The position numbers and the translations under genes were made by a program. Of a stretch of DNA of 64,000 nt, positions 42,242 through 51,195 are shown in pieces. Each line of letters opens with the position of its first letter. Position 1 is the stretch's first letter. The DNA is from Pedobacter nutrimenti (lineage in GTDB: Bacteria; Bacteroidota; Bacteroidia; Sphingobacteriales; Sphingobacteriaceae): NCBI RefSeq assembly GCF_003208655.1, contig NZ_QKLU01000003.1, forward strand, positions 248,001 through 312,000. Reading direction: 5' to 3'. The notes below the pieces were generated by a model. It ran no database searches, was not told where the DNA came from, and saw nothing but the letters and a program-made list of their open reading frames with translations.

Positions 42242-45200
42242 ATGACCCATTTATTCTACAAAATTTTATTCTTTTCCCTGTTTTTTCTATTTCAGGGATA
42301 TGCCCAGGCGCAAGACCTGACCATCAGCGGAAAGGTGATCTCGGGCAGTGACCGCTTGCCCATACCGGGTGTTTCAGTACTCAATCAAAAGGGCTTTCCC
42401 AATACGGTTACAGATGCGAACGGAAACTTTACTGTTCACACGAGTAAGGGTAGTGTATTGACTTTTACCTTTATTGGGTTTTTGTCTAAATCCGTTACGG
42501 TTACTGATGCTTCACCATTGAGCATCACCTTATCTGAAAATGTTAAGGGCTTAAACGAAGTGGTTGTGGTTGCATTCGGCAGCCAGAAAAGAGAGGAAAT
42601 TACGGGGTCTGTTCAGGAGCTTAAAGCGAAAGACATTACTTCGCTGCAAAATGGGAATATTTTACAGGGCTTGGGGGGTAAAGTTGCCGGTGTTCAGGTC
42701 TTTACCACAGGCCAGCCAGGCTCCGCGGCCACCATCAGGATGCGGGGCATTGGCTCTATTAATGCTTCCAGTGACCCACTGATTGTTCTGGATGGTATTC
42801 CTTATGATGGTTCGCTGAATTCCATTTCCAAATCAGATATTGAAACACTTTCCTTTCTGGAAGATGCGTCTTCCAATGCCCTTTATGGCTCCAGAGGGGC
42901 AAACGGTGTAATTATTGTCACGACAAAAAAAGGTAAGGGCCAGGGTTTGCAGATAGAGGCTGATGTGAAAGCTGGCATAAATTTTAGGGCAACACCTGAT
43001 TATTCCATTCTGAAATCGCCAAAGGATTACTACCTGGCTTATTACAACAGGGCCAGGATCGGGGAAATTGTCCGGGTACAGAAGGGAGGAAGCGTTACTT
43101 CGAGTCCCCGTCAGGTAGCCCTGAATTCTATGAAGAGTACCCTTGGATATAATGCTTACGATGTACCATTTGAACAGTTGATTAATGACAATGGCAGTTT
43201 TAATGACGCTGCCAATTTGAGGTACCAGGACGACTGGGCCAAACTTTTATTTCGTACGGCATTCCGGCAGGAAGCGAGTTTGGGCTTGTCTGCAAATTCG
43301 GAAAACCTGAAATCTTATACTTCATTTAATTACCTGAACGATAAGGGCTATTTGATTGCATCTGGTTTTAAAAGGTTGGGTTTAAGGTCTAATTTGGTCT
43401 ATGACCTGAGCAAGAGTTTAAAAATTGGAAGCAATTTAAGTTATGCGTATACCAGCCAGGATTTTGGGGAAAGCGGTGGGTTTTCCAATCCTTTTCAGTT
43501 TGCCAGAAATATAGCACCTTTTTATCCGGTTTATCTGAGAGATAACGATTTTCAAAGGGTCTATGACGCTAAGGGAAGGCCAGTTTATGATTACGGATCG
43601 GGAAAAGGGCCTTTTGGGGCGAGCCGATCCTATGCGGTTTTCGAAAACCCGGTAGGCAACAGACAATATGATAAAGACAATACGTCAAACAATCAGGTCA
43701 ATGCCAATCTTTTCCTGAATTATAAATTTTTGAACGATTTTGAGTTTACTTACAATTTTGGCGCAAATGTCGATAACACCAGGAGGCTGGTTTTTGGAAA
43801 TACCTATGGGGGAACATCTTCTTCGGCGGGGGGGAGCCTGTCCAGAACCTCGCTGTATAAGTATAACCTGAACCATCAGCAATTGTTGAATTATACCAAA
43901 AAAATAGATAAGCACAGTATTGCCGTATTGCTTGGACATGAATTGAACAAAACGGTCAGTGATCAGTTTGCAGGTTCAAAACAACAATTGTTATTGCCCG
44001 ATTTATTGGTTTTTGACAATGCTGCAAAAATTACAGGTTTAAGTGGAAGTCAGTACGGATATGCGGTGGAAGGCTATTTTTCGAGGTTGGTATACAGCTA
44101 CAATAACCGTTACTTTTTTAACGCCAGCATCAGAAGGGACGGCTCGTCTGTGTTTGCACCTGAAAGCAGGTGGGGAACTTTTTATGGTTTAGGCGGTGCC
44201 TGGGATATTGCAAAAGAAGATTTTTTAAGTGAAAACAAAATCGTCAATTCCCTGAAACTAAAGGTTTCCTATGGACAGCAAGGGAATGACAACGTTACCC
44301 TGAGTAGTGGTGCAAGGGATTATTACACTTATTATGATACCTATTCGATCAATGACTTTGGTGACAATACCCCTGTGGTTTCACTGAACAAACTGGGGAA
44401 CAGGGACCTGAAATGGGAAACTTCAAAAAACCTTAATGCAGGTTTTGAGGCAAGCCTGTTTGACCGGAGACTTACAGTAAACGCAGAATATTTTGAGCGG
44501 AAAGTTTCCAATATGATTTATGCGCAGGCCCTGCCGCCATCCAATGCGGGTTCTTATGCCAGGTTCGCCAATATTGGCGATATGAACAATAAAGGAATAC
44601 AGCTTAGCCTGGCAGCAGACCTGGTCAGAACGGCCGACATCAACTGGAGTGTTACCGCCAATGCAACACATTACAACAATAAAATCACCAGGCTTCCTGA
44701 TGCGCAGAAGGCAACCGGACTGGTAAGCGGATCTTTCATTTTAAAAGAAGGGGGTGACCGCTATGCTTATTATTTAAGAGAATTTGCAGGGGTAGATCCG
44801 AAAAACGGAGATGCTTTATGGTTTACCGATCAGTTGAACGCATCGACAGGCCAGACCGAAAAACAAATTACCAATGATTATTCTAAAGCTACAGTATATA
44901 ACATTGGGAAATCTGCCATACCAAAAGTGTACGGAGGTTTTGGGACCGCGTTCAGTTACAAAAATGTAAGCCTTTCTGCTAATTTTGCCTACCAGTTTGG
45001 GGGCTACGGATTTGATGACATTTATAGGAGCCTTTTGCATTCGGATAATTATGCTTCTAATTACCACACAGATGTCAATAACAGCTGGACCCCAGAAAAT
45101 CCCGGAGCAGCCTTGCCACGGGTGGACCTGACCAGTGCCAACCAAAATGCCTCTTCGACCTTGTACCTGATCAAATCTGATTACATCAGTTTACAGGACA

Positions 45201-45403
45201 TCAGTTTAAGCTATGATTTCGCCAAAGAACGCTTAAAATGGAGTGGTCTGGCAGGTGCAAGGGTATATGTAACAGGGAATAACCTGTATTTGTGGTCTAA
45301 AAGAAAGGGCTATGATCCAAGGACTTCTCTAACAGGGCTTTCATATGCTTATACCTATCCTTTATTGTCCAGTGTATCCATTGGCGTAAACCTTAAATTT
45401 TAA
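42242..45403 (+). CDS. SusC/RagA-like TonB-dependent outer membrane transporter
   Basis: A 1053-residue transporter from ATG 42242, which starts a signal peptide ending GYAQAQ; the GTG at 42200 adds 14 unlikely residues. There is no STN domain, unlike the SusC at 12267-15668. A carboxypeptidase-regulatory-like domain (about 30-105, GKVISGSDRLPIPGVSVLNQ) is followed by the plug (VVVAFGSQKREEITGSVQE; IRMRGIGSINASSDPLIVLD; GVIIVTTKKGKG) and a barrel ending SVSIGVNLKF. The susD gene follows within 9 bases. No glycosidase, sigma or anti-sigma gene is linked; control may lie in the Cys-rich leader. The cargo is unknown, and sulfur-containing or peptide-like ligands are possible. Confidence 0.95.
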   Translation: MTHLFYKILFFSLFFLFQGYAQAQDLTISGKVISGSDRLPIPGVSVLNQKGFPNTVTDANGNFTVHTSKGSVLTFTFIGFLSKSVTVTDASPLSITLSENVKGLNEVVVVAFGSQKREEITGSVQELKAKDITSLQNGNILQGLGGKVAGVQVFTTGQPGSAATIRMRGIGSINASSDPLIVLDGIPYDGSLNSISKSDIETLSFLEDASSNALYGSRGANGVIIVTTKKGKGQGLQIEADVKAGINFRATPDYSILKSPKDYYLAYYNRARIGEIVRVQKGGSVTSSPRQVALNSMKSTLGYNAYDVPFEQLINDNGSFNDAANLRYQDDWAKLLFRTAFRQEASLGLSANSENLKSYTSFNYLNDKGYLIASGFKRLGLRSNLVYDLSKSLKIGSNLSYAYTSQDFGESGGFSNPFQFARNIAPFYPVYLRDNDFQRVYDAKGRPVYDYGSGKGPFGASRSYAVFENPVGNRQYDKDNTSNNQVNANLFLNYKFLNDFEFTYNFGANVDNTRRLVFGNTYGGTSSSAGGSLSRTSLYKYNLNHQQLLNYTKKIDKHSIAVLLGHELNKTVSDQFAGSKQQLLLPDLLVFDNAAKITGLSGSQYGYAVEGYFSRLVYSYNNRYFFNASIRRDGSSVFAPESRWGTFYGLGGAWDIAKEDFLSENKIVNSLKLKVSYGQQGNDNVTLSSGARDYYTYYDTYSINDFGDNTPVVSLNKLGNRDLKWETSKNLNAGFEASLFDRRLTVNAEYFERKVSNMIYAQALPPSNAGSYARFANIGDMNNKGIQLSLAADLVRTADINWSVTANATHYNNKITRLPDAQKATGLVSGSFILKEGGDRYAYYLREFAGVDPKNGDALWFTDQLNASTGQTEKQITNDYSKATVYNIGKSAIPKVYGGFGTAFSYKNVSLSANFAYQFGGYGFDDIYRSLLHSDNYASNYHTDVNNSWTPENPGAALPRVDLTSANQNASSTLYLIKSDYISLQDISLSYDFAKERLKWSGLAGARVYVTGNNLYLWSKRKGYDPRTSLTGLSYAYTYPLLSSVSIGVNLKF

Positions 45404-45411
45404 CCTCAACC

Positions 45412-46917
45412 ATGAACGATAATACATATAAACAAATGGCAACGAACATAAAATTATTCATTACGGGCCTGTTTTTAGCAAGCATTGGCTTTGCAGGCTG
45501 CAGTAAAAACTTAAATATAGAACCCGGAGGCAATGTTTCTAAAGAGCAAATTGCACAAGATCCTGCAGCACTGAACAAGGCTTTAAATGGAATATACCTG
45601 GACCTGAGGAGCAACGGTGCAGGAGGGACTACGCTCCACTCGGATTTTGGACTAATTGGTATCCGCTCAGGAGCAGATTTAATGTCAAATGATGTGATAC
45701 AGGCAAAAAGCCAGCATTTAGGGATGTTTTATACTTATGATGCCGGTATTTCCAATAATGTAGGAACATCTATTGTCTGGACAACTTATTATTCGAGGAT
45801 ATTTTCTATAAATGGCCTTTTAGGAGAGATCAATAAAATAGGGGTCAACAGCAGCAACAGAAGTTCTTACGGTCAATTGCTGGCGCTAAGGGCACTGTCC
45901 TATTTCAATTTAATCCGTTTTTACACCTTTACTTATAAAGGACATGAAAATGATCCGGGTATTCCGCTGGTCTTGAGCAACAATGACCTGGAAACAGGTT
46001 TGCCAAGGGCTGTGGCATCGGAAGTCTACAATCAGATCACTAAAGATATAGAAGGCGCAATTGTGGCATTGGATGGTTATAACCGTCCTTCCAAAGCACA
46101 AATTGACCAAAGGGCAGCAAAAGCCATTGCTGCTGATATTTATCTGGAAAAAGGTGACTATAAAAAAGCAGCGGATTATGCGTACCAGGCCAGAAAAGAC
46201 ATTAACCTGATGACTGAATCGGACTATACAGGTACAGGTTTCTCAAGAATAGATAATCCCGAGCTGATCTGGGGTTTTGACAACAACATCCAGACCATCA
46301 GCATCGGTAATTACTTTGCTTCTTTTTTCTCTATGTTCGACAGTACCAATCAGGGTTATGCAGGTGCTGCACAGATTTATAAATTAATTGATAAAAGATT
46401 GTATGAGTCCATTCCGGCCAGTGATTACCGGAAAAAAGTATTCAACGGAGCAAATTCCAGTCCTTATTCCTTTAACGGGACCACCAAAACTTATCCACCT
46501 TATGTCAACTGGAAGTTTAAAGATCCTTCTCTTTTTGAAGGTGATTACATTTATATCCGCTCTTCCTCTTTGTATTATATAGAGGCTGAGGCCTTGGCCA
46601 GACTGGGTAATGAAGCCCAGGCGAGGCAAATATTGTTTGACATTACCTTTACCAGGGACAAGGCTTACCAATTGTCCCTAAACTCAGGTCAGGCATTATT
46701 GGATGAAATTTACCTGCAAAAAAGGATTGAATTATGGGGTGAGGGTTATGCCTGGTTTGATATGAAACGTTTAGGTATTGCGCTGGAAAGAGACTATACA
46801 AATTCCAATCATACTTTCGGCAAATTTAATTTACCTGCAAACAGTCCGAAATTCAGGTTCCAGTTTCCGGATAAAGAGATCAATAACAATCCGAAAATTA
46901 TACAGAATTCATTGTAA
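45412..46917 (+). CDS. SusD/RagB-family lipoprotein
   Basis: A 501-residue lipoprotein; ATG 45436 would give 493 residues and a more compact signal peptide. The lipobox is GFAGC. SusD features include ALNKALNGIYLDLRS, LLALRALSYFNLIRFYTFTY, KAIAADIYLEKGDYKKAADYA and a C-terminal RIELWGEGYAWFDMKRLG. It partners the SusC encoded 9 bases upstream, and a strong terminator directly follows, so the operon ends here with only the transporter pair. Confidence 0.94.
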   Translation: MNDNTYKQMATNIKLFITGLFLASIGFAGCSKNLNIEPGGNVSKEQIAQDPAALNKALNGIYLDLRSNGAGGTTLHSDFGLIGIRSGADLMSNDVIQAKSQHLGMFYTYDAGISNNVGTSIVWTTYYSRIFSINGLLGEINKIGVNSSNRSSYGQLLALRALSYFNLIRFYTFTYKGHENDPGIPLVLSNNDLETGLPRAVASEVYNQITKDIEGAIVALDGYNRPSKAQIDQRAAKAIAADIYLEKGDYKKAADYAYQARKDINLMTESDYTGTGFSRIDNPELIWGFDNNIQTISIGNYFASFFSMFDSTNQGYAGAAQIYKLIDKRLYESIPASDYRKKVFNGANSSPYSFNGTTKTYPPYVNWKFKDPSLFEGDYIYIRSSSLYYIEAEALARLGNEAQARQILFDITFTRDKAYQLSLNSGQALLDEIYLQKRIELWGEGYAWFDMKRLGIALERDYTNSNHTFGKFNLPANSPKFRFQFPDKEINNNPKIIQNSL

Positions 46918-46952
46918 AAAAATGGGCTGGCTAATCAGCCGGCCCATTTTTT
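46916..46952 (+). terminator. Intrinsic terminator after susCD operon
   Basis: A 15-bp stem with one G-U pair (arms 46918-46932 and 46937-46951, loop AATC) runs from an A-tract into a T-tract. It starts at the susD stop codon and closes the leader-susC-susD transcription unit. Confidence 0.9.
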
Positions 46953-46998
46953 ATTTGTCCATTAAAGCTTAAGCCGGTGATTTTTTATTGGGGTCTAT

Positions 46999-47052
46999 AA
47001 CTATTTTTTAGTTGTATAACTGAAAAATAGTTGTGTAACTAAATTTTAAGTT
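46999..47052. promoter_or_regulatory. Three tandem operator-like dyads upstream of blaI-like gene
   Basis: Three AACT-n-AGTT dyads stand in a row: AACTATTTTTTAGTT (46999-47013), AACTGAAAAATAGTT (47018-47032) and AACTAAATTTTAAGTT (47037-47052). Their starts are exactly 19 bases apart. They end 13 bases before the BlaI/MecI-type repressor gene and are its likely autoregulatory operators. The dyads could also be centred on the AGTTGTATAACT-type linkers. Confidence 0.7.
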
Positions 47053-47065
47053 ATATATTCGGTTA

Positions 47066-47428
47066 ATGGAAGAATTAACTAAAAGCGAAGAAAGGGTGAT
47101 GCAGGTCCTTTGGAAATTAAAAAGTGCATTTGTTAAGGATATTATTGAAGAACTGGACGAAGAACCCAAACCACCTTATAATACCATTTCCTCAACGGTA
47201 AGACTGTTGGAAAAAAAAGGCTACGTATCTTATAAGGCCTATGGAAAAACCTATGAGTATTTTCCTTCAATAAGTAAAGAGGCCTACACGAAAACAACAT
47301 TTTCAAAATTGTTTGCCGGATATTTTGATAATTCTCCTGCCAGTTTACTTTCTTTTATGGTGCGGGAAGAGCAATTAAGCGAAAAAGATATTGAAATGCT
47401 TAAGGCAATTGTTCAGAAAAAAAGCTGA
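47066..47428 (+). CDS. BlaI/MecI/CopY-family transcriptional repressor
   Basis: A 120-residue winged-helix repressor: LTKSEERVMQVLWKLKSAFV, YNTISSTVRLLEKKGYVSYK and YEYFPSISKEAYTK are classic BlaI/MecI segments. It would bind the three dyads directly upstream and repress this operon until cleaved or released. The next gene (3 bases later) encodes an M56 metalloprotease of the BlaR1/MecR1 type, the usual partner that inactivates the repressor. The cleavage region of BlaI (near an Asn-Phe pair) cannot be identified with confidence. Confidence 0.95.
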   Translation: MEELTKSEERVMQVLWKLKSAFVKDIIEELDEEPKPPYNTISSTVRLLEKKGYVSYKAYGKTYEYFPSISKEAYTKTTFSKLFAGYFDNSPASLLSFMVREEQLSEKDIEMLKAIVQKKS

Positions 47429-47430
47429 GG

Positions 47431-48885
47431 ATGGAATTTATAACTTACTTGCTTAAAGTCAGTACCTGCCTGTTGGTTTTTTATGGAAGCTATATGATTT
47501 TTCTGAAAAATCTCAGTTTTTTTAAAGCCAACCGGGTTTACCTTTTGGCTACATTGTCTCTGAGTTTTATTATCCCATTGCTTAAATTTGAACGGAGCCC
47601 GGACCTTGCTGTGGTCCCTTTTTTTAACGGATATATTCCAGCTGAACAAATAACAAGCAGGGCACTTGCACCGATATCGTTAAATAATGAGGTAAATACT
47701 TTATCACTTTCGGGCTTAGTATTTTGCCTCTATCTGTTGGTTGCAGTGCTGTTGTTATGGAGAGGTCTTTCTAAAATACGTCAGATCACCAAATTTATTG
47801 ATACTGATTTTGTCCGCGTAAACGGTTTAAAGGTTATTTACAAAAAATCGGGTTTTGTAAACTGTTCATTTTTTAATTACGTTTTTATTGATAAAACCGG
47901 ACTGACACCAGAAAACATACAGATTTTGTTGAAACATGAAGAAGTGCATGCCAGACAACTCCATAGTCTGGATAAGCTGATTATGGTTGTTTGCAAGGCT
48001 TTACTTTGGTTTAATCCAATTATATACTGGTATGAAATGGCACTGGAGGAGGTCAATGAATTTGAAGCGGATGCTGTTACCGCAAATGTCTATTCTGCCG
48101 GTCCATATGCTGGTCTGCTTATTGAACTGGCCACGAAAACACAGTTAAACCCGGTTCTGCATTATTTCAGCAGATATTCGCTGAAGGGAAGGATTACCAT
48201 GTTATGCAGAACGGCATCCGGAGCAAATTTAAAATGGTCTTATTTAAGTGTGGTGCCCTTATTGATTTGCCTGAGCTGGCTATTTGCTTTTAAGGTACCC
48301 GATGTTTCTATGAAAAGGGAGACAGGTAGCAGTGATTTTATCGTATTGCTGGATGCAGGCCATGGCGGAAAGGACAATGGGGTAATGGCGGGTGGATTTT
48401 TGGAAAAAGACCTCACCCTGGCCTTATTGCAAAAAGTGAATGCCATTGCAAAGGAAAGAAAACTGAAAGTAATAAACACCAGAAATACAGATCATTATTT
48501 GTCTTTAAAGGATAGGGTGAATACGCAGGGTGATCTGCTGTTGTCTTTACATGTGAACCAGGATGTGGATGCGAAGGTCAATGGGATCCAGCTGGTACTG
48601 GGAAACGCTGGTGGAGATAAAACCAAAGCTGAAAAACTGAAGCACATTAGCTATCAGTTTTATAAAAATCTGCAGGGCTTAAGCGGAATTGGTATCAATA
48701 ATGTCCCTAAAGAAGTAAAAGGCTTATATATTTTAGACAAGAGTAAAGTCCCTGCACTTATTTTGGAACTGGGTTATTTAACGCATCGGGAGGACAGGCA
48801 TTATTTGACTGATCCCTCAAAACAGCAGGAACTGGCAACTGCAATTGTGAATTCAATTTTAGATTATCGGAAGACCTTGAAATAA
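47431..48885 (+). CDS. BlaR1-like M56 metalloprotease fused to N-acetylmuramoyl-L-alanine amidase (Amidase_3)
   Basis: A 484-residue fusion. Three transmembrane segments (about 5-25, 36-51, 92-110) precede an M56 protease domain with zinc motif HEEVH (His169, Glu170, His173) and the EVNEFEADA downstream ligand region. A fourth membrane helix (about 270-287, SYLSVVPLLICLSWLFAF) leads to a C-terminal Amidase_3 domain (about 300-484): LLDAGHGGKDNG (His311), FLEKDLTL (Glu325), LSLHVN (His374) and LILELGYL (Glu446). All zinc and catalytic residues are present, so the amidase should be active in the periplasm. BlaR1 normally has a penicillin-binding sensor there. Inference: it senses or trims peptidoglycan and signals to the adjacent repressor. 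Confidence 0.93.
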   Translation: MEFITYLLKVSTCLLVFYGSYMIFLKNLSFFKANRVYLLATLSLSFIIPLLKFERSPDLAVVPFFNGYIPAEQITSRALAPISLNNEVNTLSLSGLVFCLYLLVAVLLLWRGLSKIRQITKFIDTDFVRVNGLKVIYKKSGFVNCSFFNYVFIDKTGLTPENIQILLKHEEVHARQLHSLDKLIMVVCKALLWFNPIIYWYEMALEEVNEFEADAVTANVYSAGPYAGLLIELATKTQLNPVLHYFSRYSLKGRITMLCRTASGANLKWSYLSVVPLLICLSWLFAFKVPDVSMKRETGSSDFIVLLDAGHGGKDNGVMAGGFLEKDLTLALLQKVNAIAKERKLKVINTRNTDHYLSLKDRVNTQGDLLLSLHVNQDVDAKVNGIQLVLGNAGGDKTKAEKLKHISYQFYKNLQGLSGIGINNVPKEVKGLYILDKSKVPALILELGYLTHREDRHYLTDPSKQQELATAIVNSILDYRKTLK

Positions 48886-48902
48886 GGGTAAATCACATTT
48901 TC

Positions 48903-51095
48903 ATGTTTAAAATCGCAGACTTTTTTTTGTTTGCCGGTATGTTGTTGCTGGCGAATGGCGCTCTGGCGCAATCCAAAATTGTACAAAAGGTAGATACAAC
49001 CGATAGCGCAAAGCTAAAAAAAATCAATTTACAGGGGGTGGAAATCAACTTTAAAAAGGCTTTAATCGAAAAAAAGGTTGACCGGACGGTTTTCAATGTA
49101 GAAAGAAGTGTGGCCGCCATTGGTACGGATGCACTAGAGCTGATGGCTAAAGTTCCGGGGATCCGTGTGGTGAATGACAGGGTTTCCCTGGTGGGAAAAG
49201 GAAGTGTGAACATCATGATCAATGATAAACTCAGTCCATTGTCTGAAGACGATCTGGCTAATTATCTAAGATCTATTCCTTCCGACCGTATTGCTAAAAT
49301 AGAAGTGATCACAAATCCTTCCGCCAAATACGATGCCCAGGGGAATAACGGGCTGATCAATATCGTATTAAAAAAGATCATTGAGCAGGGTTTTAAAGGC
49401 TCTGCAAACCTTGGTTTTACACAGGCCATTTATCCGACAGGATCAGCGGGCGGAAATCTGAGCTTTAAAAAAGATAAAATTACCTTGTTCAGCAATTTCA
49501 ATATCCGAAAAGGTTCCACAGTTCCTTTTGAGCAGAGTAATGTTTTTTATCCGGATCAGACCTGGAATGTAGTCAACCGGGACAGGAATTTCAGACTGGT
49601 GCCTGGTGGGCAAATAGGGATGGATTATCAGGCGTCTAAAAATACGTTAATAGGTTTTTCTTATAACAGGGGACTGACTAATTTTCACTCGGAGGAAAAT
49701 ATAAAGACCAGGGTGCTGAATAAAGTACAAAGCCTGGATTCAGTATTGAACTCTGATGCCCATGCCAGGATCAGATCAAATTACAATGCTGCAAATCTTT
49801 ATCTGAAAGGTTTTATTGATTCTTTGGGAAAACAAGTGACCATTAACGCCGACTGGTTTAAATACGAAGACAATAACCAGCGTTTTTTTGACAACAGGAG
49901 CTTCGATCAAAATGGCGGGATGATCCCTGGCTCCTTTGCTCAATATTTGTCTTCCAGTGCCCAAAACCTTAATTTATATACTTTAAAAGCCGATGCAGAT
50001 TTGCCATATACCTATTTTAATCTTTCCCTTGGCACAAAACTCAGCTTTATAAAAAATGAAAGCGGAGTGTCTTTTTATAAAAGCAGAAATGATGTGTATG
50101 AACCAGAGCAGAGTCAAAGTAACCGGTTCAGTTACCGGGAAAATACCCAGGCCTTGTATGTTAATGTCAATAAAACCATAAAAAAATGGGATTTCCAGTT
50201 GGGACTGAGATCAGAATATACCCAGATAAAAGGCACCTCTGCAAATTCCATAAATGAGAATGATTATTTAAAACTGTTTCCAACTTTATTTATTGTTTAC
50301 CGTTTGAAGGAAAAGAGTGAATTTTCCTTAAGCTATGGTCGCCGCATCAACAGGCCGGCTTACAAAAAACTCAATCCTTTCCGCTGGTACAACAATCAAT
50401 ATTTTTATTCAGAAGGAAACCCTTTTTTGCAACCTTCTTATAGTAATAATGTGGAGTTGTCTCATACCTATGCCGGACTGTTAACCAGTACATTGTCTTT
50501 CAATAATACCAGTGACGGCTATAACGAGGTGAACTTTACCGATCCGGACAACAATATTCAAATTTTAAGGCCTGTAAATTTTGTCAGCAGTTACAAATAT
50601 CAGCTGAGCAATTCCATCACATTTAACCAGCTTAAATGGTGGGAAAGTTTAAATCAGCTGGATGTTTTTTATATCCGTTCCCGTTCTTCCATTGCCCAGA
50701 CTATACCGCTTTTAGATGGATTCGGTGCTTATTTTTCGACTTTAAACCAGTTTATTTTTAACAAATCCAGAACCATGATGGGGGATGTGAATTTTTGGTG
50801 TCAGTTTGCTGGGGTGAACGACTTGAATCAAATGAAAAGTCAATATAGTTTGGATATTGGTGTAAAAAGGCTTCTGTTGGATAAAAAACTCCAGCTGGCT
50901 CTAAATATAAGTGACATTTTGAAAAGTAGAAAGGACCGTTATAATAGCCTGGTAAACAACATCAGGCAAGAATATGATCATTATTATGATTCCCGGTATG
51001 TGCGCTTGAGTATCCGGTATAACTTTGGAAACGATAAGATGAAGCCGCAAGACCATAAACCTGGTAACGAAGAGGAACGTAAAAGGAGCAATTAA
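48903..51095 (+). CDS. Outer-membrane beta-barrel protein with plug domain (OMP_b-brl_3-like)
   Basis: A 730-residue exported protein (signal peptide ending GALAQ). The N-terminal plug region has VFNVERSVAAIGTDALELM, KVPGIRVVN and IEVITNPSAKYDAQGNNGLI, typical of the TonB-receptor-like OMP_b-brl_3 family, here without the usual carboxypeptidase-like domain in front. A long barrel follows, with FSLSYGRRINRPAYKKLNPF and VRLSIRYNFGND. The C-terminal 20 residues are highly charged (KPQDHKPGNEEERKRSN), unusual for a barrel end. It is 17 bases after the protease-amidase gene and probably in the same repressor-controlled operon. Confidence 0.9.
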   Translation: MFKIADFFLFAGMLLLANGALAQSKIVQKVDTTDSAKLKKINLQGVEINFKKALIEKKVDRTVFNVERSVAAIGTDALELMAKVPGIRVVNDRVSLVGKGSVNIMINDKLSPLSEDDLANYLRSIPSDRIAKIEVITNPSAKYDAQGNNGLINIVLKKIIEQGFKGSANLGFTQAIYPTGSAGGNLSFKKDKITLFSNFNIRKGSTVPFEQSNVFYPDQTWNVVNRDRNFRLVPGGQIGMDYQASKNTLIGFSYNRGLTNFHSEENIKTRVLNKVQSLDSVLNSDAHARIRSNYNAANLYLKGFIDSLGKQVTINADWFKYEDNNQRFFDNRSFDQNGGMIPGSFAQYLSSSAQNLNLYTLKADADLPYTYFNLSLGTKLSFIKNESGVSFYKSRNDVYEPEQSQSNRFSYRENTQALYVNVNKTIKKWDFQLGLRSEYTQIKGTSANSINENDYLKLFPTLFIVYRLKEKSEFSLSYGRRINRPAYKKLNPFRWYNNQYFYSEGNPFLQPSYSNNVELSHTYAGLLTSTLSFNNTSDGYNEVNFTDPDNNIQILRPVNFVSSYKYQLSNSITFNQLKWWESLNQLDVFYIRSRSSIAQTIPLLDGFGAYFSTLNQFIFNKSRTMMGDVNFWCQFAGVNDLNQMKSQYSLDIGVKRLLLDKKLQLALNISDILKSRKDRYNSLVNNIRQEYDHYYDSRYVRLSIRYNFGNDKMKPQDHKPGNEEERKRSN

Positions 51096-51195
51096 GGGTC
51101 AGGATAATTCTAAAAATATCCCATATTATATTACAGGCCCATTAGATAATTTAAAATCGTATTTATATTTTGCAGGCCTAAAAACAAACACAGAT

